A DNA stretch of 64,000 nt from Clostridia bacterium. Lineage in GTDB: Bacteria > Bacillota > Clostridia > Oscillospirales > Acutalibacteraceae. The notes under the pieces were generated by a model. The model searched no databases, was not told where the DNA came from, and worked only from the letters and a program-made list of their open reading frames with translations. Both the position numbers and the translations under genes were made by a program. This document shows, piece by piece, positions 1 through 8,806 of the stretch; position 1 is the stretch's first letter; every line of letters begins with the position of its first letter. Location: assembly GCA_017626295.1 (NCBI GenBank), contig JAGAJB010000012.1, forward strand, positions 1 through 64,000. Reading direction: 5' to 3'.

Positions 1-19
1 CAGTCGGCATAAACAAACA

Positions 20-50
20 CACCGCCACGGAACAATCCGTGGCGGTGATG
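20..50. terminator. Hairpin terminator at left edge
   Basis: An 11-bp perfect stem (20-30 with 37-47) encloses a 6-base loop. It is followed on the plus strand by a short T run. It lies beyond the stop of the exonuclease gene on the minus strand and may also end a plus-strand gene outside the window. Confidence 0.6.
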
Positions 51-96
51 CTTTTAGTGGTGTAAAAATTACTACGCATTAACCAAAGAAAAGAGA

Positions 97-1473
97 TTAT
101 TTAATTTTAGCGAAAAAATCAGATTCTTTAATGATAGTAATATTACAGCCTTTTTCGTTATACTCAATGGCTTTCTTAACTTTCGTGCCGTAAGTTCCAT
201 TTGAATACGCTTGGCATTCAAAATCACCAATCATTAATATGTCGGTCGTCTTCTTAACAGAAGAATCCATAATTCCGCCGCGTTCAATAATATATTTTTC
301 AACTGCTGACTTTTGACCGAAAGCGAAATTTCCGCTAAGACAAACATGCTTACCTGTGACAGAATTGACTTGTTCTTTTAACGATTCAACAGGATTAAGC
401 ATTTCGTTAATAACGGCGGTTATGTATTCGGATTCTTCTTTAGTAATTATCGAATCCTCAAGAACTTTATCAACCAAAGCAATTGTTTTATCGAAAGGAA
501 AATGATCAGCGAGATAAATGTTATCGTATAGCCATTGGCGAAGATTTTTGCATTCATCCTCACTGATTTCACCGTCAACAGTTATACCTTTGAGAATTCC
601 ATCCAAGATTTGCGTAGCAAGAGTAACAGCAGAAGTTGATACAATGTCAAGATAGGATTTTACTGCTCCTTGCAATGCCGTGATTTCATCAATTGTGATT
701 TTACCATCTGCCAGTATATTATCAATCACTTTAAGAATATCGGCAATCTCCGGTTGAGTGATATATTGGCTGTTGTTAGTTTTCCAATTTTTAATATACT
801 GAACTTCTTCATCATTAATAATGTTATCGATGGAGAAGCCACGAATAACCCCATAGAACTCGCTTATTGATTTGCGAAGAACTGGACTTGAAACATAAGC
901 AGAATGTTCCTTTGTTTCGTGCGGAATATATTTTTTAATATGAGAATCTACATCAATATCGTAGCAATCAACAAGAGCCTTAAACAAATCAGAACATGCA
1001 CAAGCATCATCAAAGGCGTTGTGTTCCGAATCTATATCTATATCAAAATATTCGCAAAGGCAAGACATACTGTAGTTGGCTACACTATAACTTGGAACAA
1101 ATTTCTTTGCTAATTCATAGGTGCAAATATAATACAATTCAGGTATATCAAGATTATATCTTTTGAGAGCTTTGACTAAAGCATCTAAATCTGCAGAAGC
1201 AACATTGTGTCCAATGACAACTGCGTTAGTAAAATACTTTTCAATATCTTTCCACGCATCAGGGAAGTTAGGCTCATTTTCAACCTTTGATTTTGTTATC
1301 CCGTGAATCTTAATGCAGTTATCATCAAATCCATCTTCCGGATTGATATAAAGATCTAATTCCGGATAGTAAGGCTCACTGTTGCTAAAATCCTCGCACA
1401 TAATACCAATTTGGCAAATTGACTTGTTTTTGCAGTTGGCATATTCAACATCGAAATATGTTACTTTATCCAT
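97..1473 (-). CDS. DnaQ-type 3'-5' exonuclease with C-terminal BRCT domain
   Basis: 458 residues. The N-terminal ~170 residues form a DEDDh exonuclease: FDVEY carries the first Asp and Glu (D8, E10), HNVASADLD the second Asp, and HNAFDDA the His and last Asp. The middle (~200-370) is helical with four similar segments of the type I..EE....L..WL, recalling TerB-like modules. The last ~85 residues read as a BRCT domain (GKHVCLSGNFAFGQ to the end). This suggests a DNA repair or processing nuclease that trims 3' ends and binds a partner through BRCT. The start is the ATG at 1473, behind GAAAGGAAAC. A longer frame runs back through the tRNA and is not used. It has its own promoter and no operon partner. 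Confidence 0.85.
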   Translation of the reverse strand: MDKVTYFDVEYANCKNKSICQIGIMCEDFSNSEPYYPELDLYINPEDGFDDNCIKIHGITKSKVENEPNFPDAWKDIEKYFTNAVVIGHNVASADLDALVKALKRYNLDIPELYYICTYELAKKFVPSYSVANYSMSCLCEYFDIDIDSEHNAFDDACACSDLFKALVDCYDIDVDSHIKKYIPHETKEHSAYVSSPVLRKSISEFYGVIRGFSIDNIINDEEVQYIKNWKTNNSQYITQPEIADILKVIDNILADGKITIDEITALQGAVKSYLDIVSTSAVTLATQILDGILKGITVDGEISEDECKNLRQWLYDNIYLADHFPFDKTIALVDKVLEDSIITKEESEYITAVINEMLNPVESLKEQVNSVTGKHVCLSGNFAFGQKSAVEKYIIERGGIMDSSVKKTTDILMIGDFECQAYSNGTYGTKVKKAIEYNEKGCNITIIKESDFFAKIK

Positions 1474-1507
1474 GATAACGTTTCCTTTCACAATGGAACT
1501 TTTTACT

Positions 1508-1536
1508 ATTATAACACATATGCTTAACTCTTGCAA
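1508..1536 (-). promoter_or_regulatory. Sigma-A promoter of the exonuclease gene
   Basis: On the minus strand, TTGCAA (1531-1536), a 17-base spacer and TATAAT (1508-1513) lie about 35 bases before the start codon. Confidence 0.8.
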
Positions 1537-1550
1537 TTGGTTTGAAAAAC

Positions 1551-1586
1551 AAAAGAAAATCCGTGTCTCCCATAGGGGAAACACGG
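1551..1586 (-). terminator. Terminator after tRNA-Pro
   Basis: A stem CCGTGT/ACACGG, extended by a CCC/GGG pairing across a short loop (1561-1586), is followed on the minus strand by ATTTTCTTTT. It ends the tRNA transcript just before the exonuclease promoter. Confidence 0.7.
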
Positions 1587-1591
1587 AAATT

Positions 1592-1668
1592 TGGTCGAGG
1601 CGACAGGATTTGAACCTGCGGCCTCTGCGTCCCGAACGCAGCGCTCTACCAAACTGAGCCACGCCTCG
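1592..1668 (-). tRNA. tRNA-Pro (anticodon CGG)
   Basis: A complete cloverleaf: 7-bp acceptor stem CGAGGCG/CGCCTCG, discriminator A and an encoded 3' CCA. The T arm is GCAGG-TTCAAAT-CCTGT. The anticodon arm is CTGCG-TTCGGGA-CGCAG, giving anticodon CGG, which reads proline CCG. It is transcribed alone, with a terminator directly after it. Confidence 0.96.
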
Positions 1669-1840
1669 ACATCTATTAAATTTTCACCACAAAATTACGG
1701 TTATTTTCGTATCTGTGGGTTTTTATGTGGTCGTAGCGGTATTTACCGCTAAATCTTAAATACTGCGCCACCGATAAAGTGGCTGTTTGTAAGGGTTTGT
1801 CGCAGTTCGGCAGGTATTACTCTAACCGTTCGGTATGGTA

Positions 1841-1879
1841 TCCCGAACGAAGCGCTCTACCAAACTGAGCCACACCCCG
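1841..1879 (-). pseudogene. Decayed tRNA-Pro 5' half, copy 1
   Basis: This matches the intact tRNA-Pro from the acceptor 5' strand through the D arm to the anticodon loop, with a few changes. The T arm and acceptor 3' strand are missing. It lies 211 bases from the same point in the intact tRNA. Confidence 0.8.
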
Positions 1880-2043
1880 AAGTGTAAAATATTTAGTTTT
1901 TGATGAATTTCTGTTTGTGGGATGTTATGTGGTCATTTCGGTTTTTTGAGTATTTTTTCAAAAACTCTGAAATGGTTTAATCCCAAGTGTATCAAGGCTT
2001 GTAGCGATTTTTGAGTTTTGGTCGAACCGTGGGAACTGCGTTT

Positions 2044-2089
2044 TCCCGAACGTAGCGCTCTTCCTATTGCAATATTGAGCCACATCTCG
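2044..2089 (-). pseudogene. Decayed tRNA-Pro 5' half, copy 2
   Basis: A second, more degraded copy of the tRNA-Pro 5' half. It has a small insertion in the D-arm region and again lacks a 3' half. It is 203 bases from copy 1, so the three copies form a decaying tandem series. Confidence 0.75.
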
Positions 2090-2237
2090 ATAAATTCAGG
2101 TAGAATTATAACCTATCCGCAAAATAAAATCAAGTGGTTTTTTATTATTAGTAAATGAATTACCGAAAATAAAGTAATGATACACGTTACATTTGTACAC
2201 TGGCGGTAAGGGCAAGCCCTTACCCTACGGTGATTAG

Positions 2238-2340
2238 TTGCCCTACGCGAAGCGATATATAATAGCAACGCAGTTCCGATAATTACGCATTACGAATTAC
2301 GCATTACACTCGGCTTGCCCGATAGTTTTGCATTTTGCAT
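2238..2340 (+). repeat. Dispersed intergenic repeat, copy A
   Basis: It contains TTGCCCTACGCGAAGC (2238-2253), GCAACGCAGTTCCGA (2265-2279), duplicated AATTACGCATTACG units and TTTTGCATTTTGCAT. The same words recur near 30.6, 38.4, 38.9, 42.9 and 53.8 kb. Its last TTGCAT is the -35 box of the next promoter. Confidence 0.75.
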
Positions 2341-2363
2341 TTTTCACTCTCCTCTGTTATAAT
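2335..2363 (+). promoter_or_regulatory. Promoter of the fucosidase gene
   Basis: TTGCAT (2335-2340), 17 bases, TATAAT (2358-2363). The -35 box lies in the end of the dispersed repeat. Confidence 0.75.
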
Positions 2364-2402
2364 AGCCTCAATAACAACAAAAAACCGATTGGGGTGCTTA
2401 AT

Positions 2403-3410
2403 TTGGATAACAAACAATGGTTTAAGGATGCGGGCTTCGGTATGATGGCGCATTGGGGACTTTACTCACTTTTAGGCGGAGAGTGGAAAGGTCGCCGTGT
2501 TTTCGACTATGCCGAATGGATACAAAGTTATATGCCCATACCAAATGCCGAATACGCGAAACTTGCGGATATTTTTAATCCCATTTACTTCAACGCTGAT
2601 GAATGGATACGTCTTGCGAAAGACTGCGGAATGAAGTATTTTGTGTTTACTTCCAAACACCACGACGGTTTTGCAATGTTCAAATCCTATGCCGATAAAT
2701 ATAACGTTGTGGACAGTACGCCTTTCGGCCGTGATATTGTGGGTGAACTTGCGGAAAGTTGCTACAAACACGGTTTAAAATTCGGTCTTTACTATTCGCA
2801 GGAACTGGACTGGCACCACCGTCACGGCGGCGGTTATGATAATTTCAGCGGTTGCTCGGGCACATCCTGGGATAACAACTGGGATTTTCCCAACCGTGAA
2901 GAAAAAGATTTTTCAATATGCTTTGAAGAAAAAATCAAACCGCAGGTGAAAGAGATACTCACAAACTACGGTGATTTATGCCTTATGTGGTTTGATGTCC
3001 CCCACACAATAACAAAAGAACAGAGCCTTGAACTCAATGCCCTTGTTAAAGAATATCAGCCCCACTGCCTTATAAATTCGCGCATAGGTAACGGTGCTTA
3101 CGACTACGTTTCTTTAGGCGATAACGAATACCCCTCGGAATTTTCCGAAAGCGATAACACCGACCCCAACAGCCTTGACGGTTTCAAACACTCCCCTTAC
3201 GGTTTATACGAAACCGCAGGAACGCTTAACAGTTCCTGGGGATATAAATATTACGACCAGAATTGGATTACACCCGAAGAAATAGTTTCACGAAGAAAAC
3301 AACTAAATTCTTTAGGTATCAATTATCTTTTGAATATCGGCCCCGACGGATTAGGCAGAATCCCCTCTTTCTCCGTAGAAGCATTAAGAAAATCCGCTGA
3401 AATATACTGA
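2403..3410 (+). CDS. Alpha-L-fucosidase, GH29 family
   Basis: 335 residues, no signal peptide, so probably cytoplasmic; it would release alpha-linked fucose from imported oligosaccharides. GH29 marks seen are WFKDAGFGMMAHWGLYS near the N terminus, FTSKHHDGFAMF, and LMWFD, whose Asp is the expected nucleophile. The family is often 400-500 residues; this copy holds only the catalytic barrel and lacks a C-terminal beta domain. The start is TTG 2403 behind GGGGTG; a longer in-frame ATG at 2328 overlaps the promoter and has no ribosome site. Monocistronic, with its own promoter and terminator. Exact linkage specificity cannot be read from sequence. Confidence 0.87.
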   Translation: MDNKQWFKDAGFGMMAHWGLYSLLGGEWKGRRVFDYAEWIQSYMPIPNAEYAKLADIFNPIYFNADEWIRLAKDCGMKYFVFTSKHHDGFAMFKSYADKYNVVDSTPFGRDIVGELAESCYKHGLKFGLYYSQELDWHHRHGGGYDNFSGCSGTSWDNNWDFPNREEKDFSICFEEKIKPQVKEILTNYGDLCLMWFDVPHTITKEQSLELNALVKEYQPHCLINSRIGNGAYDYVSLGDNEYPSEFSESDNTDPNSLDGFKHSPYGLYETAGTLNSSWGYKYYDQNWITPEEIVSRRKQLNSLGINYLLNIGPDGLGRIPSFSVEALRKSAEIY

Positions 3411-3414
3411 ACAC

Positions 3415-3456
3415 AAAAAACTCTGTATCACAACCAACTGTGATACAGAGTTTTGG
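3415..3456. terminator. Bidirectional terminator
   Basis: A 12-bp perfect stem (3421-3432 with 3439-3450) and 6-base loop are flanked by A and T runs. It serves the convergent fucosidase and deacetylase genes. Confidence 0.9.
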
Positions 3457-3460
3457 TATT

Positions 3461-5734
3461 TTAATACGCCTGTGTGTAAAACTCCCCTGCTTCCATATAG
3501 ATACCTTTTAATTCCATAAGTTCGGTAACCGTGACAAGTTGATAACCTTCGCTTACAAGCCAGGGAACAAGCACTTCGGTAGCAGATGCGGTAGAGCCGT
3601 AAAGGTCATGCATCAAAACTATTGAGCCGTCCCTCACGTTGTTTTTTACTATTGATACAACTCCCCCGGAATTTTTCCAGTCCAATGTATCAACTGACCA
3701 GTTAACCAAGGGATAACCTACAACACTTTTCACTCTCGCATTAACCGAGCCGCCGGGGGCTCTTACTATTGTGGGGGCTTTGCCCGTTATTTTCTTTACG
3801 GCATCGTTAGTGCGTTGTATTTCACTTCTTATAACATCATTATTTGCAGACGTAAGGATTTTGTGATTATACGTATGGTTCGCAATTTCGCAACCGAGAG
3901 CCGCCTCACGCTTTATACAGTCCGCATAGGTATTAACCCTTGACCCTACAACAAAGAACGTTGCCCTTGAATCGTATTTTTCCAGAACATCAAGTATCCT
4001 GTTGGTAACAGGTGTGTAAGGTCCGTCGTCGTATGTAAGCGCTACTGCAGGTTTATTGGGGTCAATACCGTAGACAGAAGTGGAGTAGGATACAAGATTT
4101 GACCCTGTTACCCTTATTCTGTAATAATTCATTTCACCGTAAGTTGCTTTACTGTCGGTGTATTTTACGGTAGATATACCGTTAACCGTTGCGAACTTAA
4201 TCCATTTTTTGTTACTTTCTGTCATACGGTCTATTTCATAACCTGTGCCGACAGGGGCTTTATTCCAAATCAACAATATGCCGTTTGGTGAAAGTTTTGA
4301 ATCAACAGTAGGCGCTGCATAGTATTTCGTAGCGTAGCCTTTTGCATTGTAACTGCCCGAAACGTTCCCTCTTACCTGTTTTATTGTATAGGTATACGTT
4401 TTGCCCGCTGAAACATTTTTATCGGCAAAGTATGGGGTATCAGTGCCTTTGATAATGCGTATGCAGGTCCAGTTTTTAGCACCTTCCGCTTTTCTGTAAA
4501 GATAATATTCCGTTGCCGTTTCCATTTCAGACCAACTGAGCATTACGCTGTCGGGCGTACAGTTTAAAGTAAGCGCAGGGGCTTTAAGTGCCATTAACTT
4601 TGTGCCCGCTAAAAACCAACTGAAACCGCCGTTTTCACCCCGCGCCCTGACGGTGTAGGTATACTCTTCACCGTTCTGAACGTTCTTATCCGCGAAAGTT
4701 GTAGTTGTTGTTTCGCCTAAATACTTCCAATTTGCATTTTTATTATCTTTTCTGTAAACAGCGTATTTAGTTGCATTTTCCACAGACGCCCAATTAACGG
4801 AAAGGCAGTTGTTACTGTTATAAACTTTTATATTTTTCGGAACATCAACGTATTTTCCGTCAATACCGTTTCCGTCAAAACCGCTAAAATTATTACCGTC
4901 CACGGTTCTGACAGTATATGTGTACACTTTGCCGTTAACTACGTTTTTATCCTGTATTGTTGTATTTTCTCCGCTGAATGTTCCGATGCAACTCCATTGG
5001 GAATTATCAACTTTTCTGTAAACTTTGTATTTATCCGCTTTAAAAACAGGATACCAGGAAACCGAAATATATCCGTTTCCGTTGACGGTACTTTTAAGTT
5101 TTGGCGCAGCAACGTACACAGGCGAAGTCTTGCATTGATAGCCGCTTTTATAACCCGTATTGTTGGCAACGACTGCATACCTGTATTTTTCACCCTGTAA
5201 AACACCTGTGTCTTTATAAGTACAGTTACCTGCGTTAAGATTAGCAATGACTTCGTTTTTTCTGCCGTTGCTTCTGTAAACCGTATAACTTTCTGCGCCC
5301 TTTACTTCATCCCAGTTAATCACCATTCCGCCCCTGGCAACAGTGAAAGACGTTATTTTAGGTACGCTTAAATAAATGTTTCTGCTGTACTTGCTTTCAA
5401 CGCTTTGTGCATTTTTCTTATATGCCGAAACAGTGTAGTTATACTTTCCGCCGCTGACTACGCTTTTATCTATGTATATTTTTCTGTTACCGTTAGTTAC
5501 TTTGCCGACAACTTTTTTCACATTCTTTTCCTGACGGTAAACAACATATCCGTCTGCGTTGCTGCTGTTTTCCCAGGTAACCATAACACTACCGTTAAGG
5601 TTTACCGTTTTTACGTTCTCAGGTACGGAAACCGACGTTTTATTCTTATTAAAAGCGCCGACTGTTACTACGGCACACATCATTGTAACAAAAGTTACTA
5701 AAATAAATATTGCGTATTTAAAATTCTTTTTCAT
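3461..5734 (-). CDS. Secreted polysaccharide deacetylase with six FN3-like repeats
   Basis: 757 residues. An N-terminal membrane or signal segment (~7-28) is followed by six repeats of about 88 residues. Each opens with a VP or AP strand and a W..V..A..Y.VYR core, typical of fibronectin III modules. The C-terminal ~190 residues are a NodB carbohydrate esterase 4 domain with all five motifs: TYDDGP, NHTYNH, RAPGGS, DTLDW and LMHD. It should remove acetyl groups from an extracellular polymer, either peptidoglycan or a bound glycan, with the FN3 chain as spacer. No anchor motif is visible at the C terminus. Monocistronic, with its own promoter. Confidence 0.88.
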   Translation of the reverse strand: MKKNFKYAIFILVTFVTMMCAVVTVGAFNKNKTSVSVPENVKTVNLNGSVMVTWENSSNADGYVVYRQEKNVKKVVGKVTNGNRKIYIDKSVVSGGKYNYTVSAYKKNAQSVESKYSRNIYLSVPKITSFTVARGGMVINWDEVKGAESYTVYRSNGRKNEVIANLNAGNCTYKDTGVLQGEKYRYAVVANNTGYKSGYQCKTSPVYVAAPKLKSTVNGNGYISVSWYPVFKADKYKVYRKVDNSQWSCIGTFSGENTTIQDKNVVNGKVYTYTVRTVDGNNFSGFDGNGIDGKYVDVPKNIKVYNSNNCLSVNWASVENATKYAVYRKDNKNANWKYLGETTTTTFADKNVQNGEEYTYTVRARGENGGFSWFLAGTKLMALKAPALTLNCTPDSVMLSWSEMETATEYYLYRKAEGAKNWTCIRIIKGTDTPYFADKNVSAGKTYTYTIKQVRGNVSGSYNAKGYATKYYAAPTVDSKLSPNGILLIWNKAPVGTGYEIDRMTESNKKWIKFATVNGISTVKYTDSKATYGEMNYYRIRVTGSNLVSYSTSVYGIDPNKPAVALTYDDGPYTPVTNRILDVLEKYDSRATFFVVGSRVNTYADCIKREAALGCEIANHTYNHKILTSANNDVIRSEIQRTNDAVKKITGKAPTIVRAPGGSVNARVKSVVGYPLVNWSVDTLDWKNSGGVVSIVKNNVRDGSIVLMHDLYGSTASATEVLVPWLVSEGYQLVTVTELMELKGIYMEAGEFYTQAY

Positions 5735-5764
5735 AAAAATTCCCCGATATATTTTTATATTTAC

Positions 5765-5793
5765 ATTTTACCACACATTACTTGCTTTTTCAA
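5765..5793 (-). promoter_or_regulatory. Promoter of the deacetylase gene
   Basis: Minus strand TTGAAA (5788-5793), 17 bases, TAAAAT (5765-5770). Confidence 0.7.
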
Positions 5794-5871
5794 TTTATTT
5801 AGCACATCCGTTTTGATAAAGATAAACTAAATTTTCACCATACTTTTGTTTAGATTTACACACTCTTGTTG

Positions 5872-5900
5872 TTGCTTTGCAAACTCCGATAATATATAAT
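5872..5900 (+). promoter_or_regulatory. Promoter of the trkA operon
   Basis: TTGCTT (5872-5877), 17 bases, TATAAT (5895-5900), 46 bases before the trkA start. A second TATAAT follows at 5912-5917. No c-di-AMP riboswitch is recognisable in the short leader. Confidence 0.7.
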
Positions 5901-5946
5901 GTAGTTTGAAGTATAATGTACAATATTATCGAAAGGCGGATGTGTT

Positions 5947-7311
5947 TTGAACATAATCGTTGTAGGAATAGGTAAGGTTGGCTATACAGTTGTGGAACAA
6001 CTTTCACAGGAAATGCACGATGTTACAATCATCGACACCAACGAAGATGTTATAAACGATACTTTACAGGATATTGACGTTATCGGCGTTATCGGTAACG
6101 GTGCTATATCCAAAACCCTCACTGATGCAGGTGTCGGCGAGTGCGATTTACTTATTGCCCTTACAGGCAGTGACGAACTTAATATTTTAAGTTGCTTGTT
6201 GGCAAAGCAACTTGGTGCAGGCAGTACCATTGCGCGTGTCAGAAACCCTGAATACAACAACGACCTTCGCCTTATTAAAGACAGTTTAGGTCTTACAATG
6301 GCAGTTAACCCCGAAAGAGAGGCAGCCGCCGAAATCCAAAGAATATTGAAATTCCCCACCGCACGAAATGTTGATATTTTCGGTCACGGCAAAGTTGACC
6401 TTTTAAGTTTTGTTGCTAATAAAAACTGTAATCTTTGCGATAAGGCTATTAAAGATTCTTTTGCTAAAATCAAAACGAAAGCCCTTGTTTGCGCTATTGA
6501 ACGAGGTGACGAAGTTTTCATCCCCACAGGTGATTTCGTTATTAAGGAACACGATACGGTGGCGGTTCTCACCCCCGAAAAAACCGCGCCCGATTTTTTC
6601 AAACAAATCGGTTTCCGAACAACGCAGGTAAAAGATATTATGATAATCGGTGGCGGTAAAATCGCGGTTTACCTTGCAAAATCGCTGAGTCACCTTAACG
6701 TAAACGCAACAATAGTTGAGAAAGACCTCGATACAGCCCTTAATCTCAGTTACAATCTTTCCAACATAAACGTTGTACACGGCGACGGCACAAACCGTTC
6801 ACTTCTCCTTGAAGAAGGGTTGAAAAAAGCGGACGCTTTCTGTTGCCTTACAGGTATTGACGAGGAAAATATTGTGCTTTCACTTTTTGCAAAAAGCGTA
6901 AACCACGATATAAAAACCATTACAAAAGTCAACCACACTCTTTTCAGAGAAGTTATCCGTACACTTGATATTGACAGCGTTGTTTATCCTAAATTCACTA
7001 CCGCAAGCATAATTCTTAAACACGTCCGTTCAAAAGCCGCACGCGGCGGTGTCAGCGGTGTTGAAAAACTCACCCGAATCATCAACAATAAAGTTGAAGC
7101 AATAGAATTCCAGGTTTCCGAAGAGAGTGCCGTTGCAAACCACACTTTGCAAGAATTATCTTTGCGTCCAAACATACTTCTCGGTTCTATTACAAGGGAT
7201 AACGATGTAATTATCCCAAGCGGTTCGGATGTATTGGAACCCGGTGACTCTGTTGTAGTTGTAACCTCAACGGAAAGGCTTACAACTCTCGACGATATTC
7301 TTCAGCAGTAA
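5947..7311 (+). CDS. trkA: Trk potassium uptake regulatory subunit TrkA
   Basis: 454 residues, cytoplasmic, gating the TrkH channel. Two RCK_N nucleotide-binding folds are visible, one starting at residue 1 (GIGKVG) and one in the second half (IIGGGKIAVYLA). Each is followed by an RCK_C domain, including the C-terminal stretch with LEPGDSVVVV. This is the usual duplicated TrkA architecture and length. The start is TTG behind AAGGCGG. It is followed after 26 bases by trkH. ATP/ADP or NAD(H) control is family knowledge. Confidence 0.95.
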   Translation: MNIIVVGIGKVGYTVVEQLSQEMHDVTIIDTNEDVINDTLQDIDVIGVIGNGAISKTLTDAGVGECDLLIALTGSDELNILSCLLAKQLGAGSTIARVRNPEYNNDLRLIKDSLGLTMAVNPEREAAAEIQRILKFPTARNVDIFGHGKVDLLSFVANKNCNLCDKAIKDSFAKIKTKALVCAIERGDEVFIPTGDFVIKEHDTVAVLTPEKTAPDFFKQIGFRTTQVKDIMIIGGGKIAVYLAKSLSHLNVNATIVEKDLDTALNLSYNLSNINVVHGDGTNRSLLLEEGLKKADAFCCLTGIDEENIVLSLFAKSVNHDIKTITKVNHTLFREVIRTLDIDSVVYPKFTTASIILKHVRSKAARGGVSGVEKLTRIINNKVEAIEFQVSEESAVANHTLQELSLRPNILLGSITRDNDVIIPSGSDVLEPGDSVVVVTSTERLTTLDDILQQ

Positions 7312-7337
7312 TATTTTATCAAAAGGGTTTATGGAAT

Positions 7338-8795
7338 ATGAATAAACGAATGATAGCATACATTCTCGGTTTGCTTCTATTGTGCGAAGCAGGGCTTCTT
7401 TTGTTACCTGTGGCGGTTGCACTTATTTGCAGCGAATCGGTACTTACAAGTTTTCTTATAACCATCGGCATTTTGTGTGTTGCAGGTTTAATCCTCATAC
7501 ACCTAAAACCAAAGGATAAAACAATCTTTGCAAAAGACGGTTTAGCAATTGTAGCATTAGGTTGGATATTTTTAAGTCTTTTCGGCGCACTCCCCTTTTA
7601 TCTCAGCCGCGAAATACCGAGTTACCTGAATGCCTTGTTTGAAACTGTTTCGGGTTTCACCACAACGGGCGCAAGTATCCTTTCCGATGTTGAGGCTCTT
7701 TCAAAATCAATGCTTTTCTGGCGAAGTTTCACCCATTGGATAGGCGGTATGGGTGTACTTGTTTTCGTTTTGGCAGTGCTTCCCCTTTCAGGTGGCGGCG
7801 GCGATTTACACCTTATGCGTGCAGAGAGCCCCGGCCCAAGCGTAGGAAAACTAGTCCCCCGTTCAAATAAAACAGCACGAATTCTTTACGGCATTTATTT
7901 AGCAATGACCGTTATCGAAATAGTCTTACTTTTAATAGGCGGTATGCCTGTATTCGATAGTATAACTATCTCCTTTGGTACGGCAGGTACGGGCGGTTTC
8001 GGTGTACTTAATACAAGTATTGCAAGTTACAACACCTTCTGCCAGGCGGTTATAACCGTGTTTATGGCACTATTCGGTATAAACTTTAATATTTATTTCC
8101 TTATTCTTTGTAAAAATTTCAAAGGCGCTTTCAAAAGCGAAGAACTCTGGGCGTATATCGGCATAATGAGTGCCGCGATTATTGCGATTACAGTAAATAT
8201 CCGCGGTCATTTTGATACTTTACTTGAAGCCTTTCACCACGCAGCTTTTCAGGTAAGTTCCGTTATGACAACAACGGGTTACTCCACAACAGACTTCGAT
8301 AAATGGCCTGATTTCTGCAAAACTATTCTCATAATGGTTATGTGTATCGGTGCTTGTGCAGGAAGTACAGGCGGTGGTTTTAAAGTTTCAAGATTATTGC
8401 TCCTTTTAAAATATGCTAAAAAGACAATCCATTCCTACACCCACCCCCGAAGCGTCAAAGTTATAACCTTTGACGGCCAAAGAGTTCCAAACGAAACATT
8501 CCAGGGTACTGTAGCATTCTTTATCATTTACGTTTTAATTTTTGCCGTTTCTCTTTTAATAGTTTCCGCAGATAAAAACGATTTGGTGACTGATTTTACC
8601 AGTGTAGTGGCTACATTCAACAATATCGGTCCCGGTCTCGGCAAGGTAGGCCCCACAGGTAACTTCAACTGTTACAACGCACTTTCTAAAATTGTATTTA
8701 TTTTAGATATGCTTTTAGGCAGACTTGAAATTTTCCCGCTTATTTGCATTTTCACTCCGTCAATACACAAAAAACATTTCAGGAAAAAACTTTGA
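7338..8795 (+). CDS. trkH: Trk potassium uptake membrane subunit TrkH
   Basis: 485 residues with many hydrophobic helices. All four pore loops of the TrkH/KtrB type are readable: SGFTTTGAS, GTAGTGGFG, MTTTGYSTTDF and NNIGPGLG, whose Gly residues line the filter. It forms the K+-conducting pore in the membrane and works with TrkA directly upstream. The next gene, a GH2 enzyme, starts 11 bases after its stop, so the operon continues. Confidence 0.95.
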   Translation: MNKRMIAYILGLLLLCEAGLLLLPVAVALICSESVLTSFLITIGILCVAGLILIHLKPKDKTIFAKDGLAIVALGWIFLSLFGALPFYLSREIPSYLNALFETVSGFTTTGASILSDVEALSKSMLFWRSFTHWIGGMGVLVFVLAVLPLSGGGGDLHLMRAESPGPSVGKLVPRSNKTARILYGIYLAMTVIEIVLLLIGGMPVFDSITISFGTAGTGGFGVLNTSIASYNTFCQAVITVFMALFGINFNIYFLILCKNFKGAFKSEELWAYIGIMSAAIIAITVNIRGHFDTLLEAFHHAAFQVSSVMTTTGYSTTDFDKWPDFCKTILIMVMCIGACAGSTGGGFKVSRLLLLLKYAKKTIHSYTHPRSVKVITFDGQRVPNETFQGTVAFFIIYVLIFAVSLLIVSADKNDLVTDFTSVVATFNNIGPGLGKVGPTGNFNCYNALSKIVFILDMLLGRLEIFPLICIFTPSIHKKHFRKKL

Positions 8796-8806
8796 GGTGA
8801 CTAACT

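Larger units (their letters stand above)
1670..2402. other. Intergenic region with tRNA remnants and repeat
   Basis: No protein gene is supported here. The stretch holds the two tRNA-Pro half copies, spacer sequence that is weakly similar between copies (both spacers contain TTATGTGGTC or TTTATGTGGTC), one member of the dispersed repeat family, and the fucosidase promoter. Confidence 0.7.

Noticed and set aside
1474-1662. Longer exonuclease frame running through the tRNA gene
   Set aside because: It would read through tRNA-Pro, its terminator and a perfect promoter; ATG 1473 has a ribosome site.
5800-5946. c-di-AMP or other K+-related riboswitch before trkA
   Set aside because: The leader after the -10 box is under 50 bases with no paired core.
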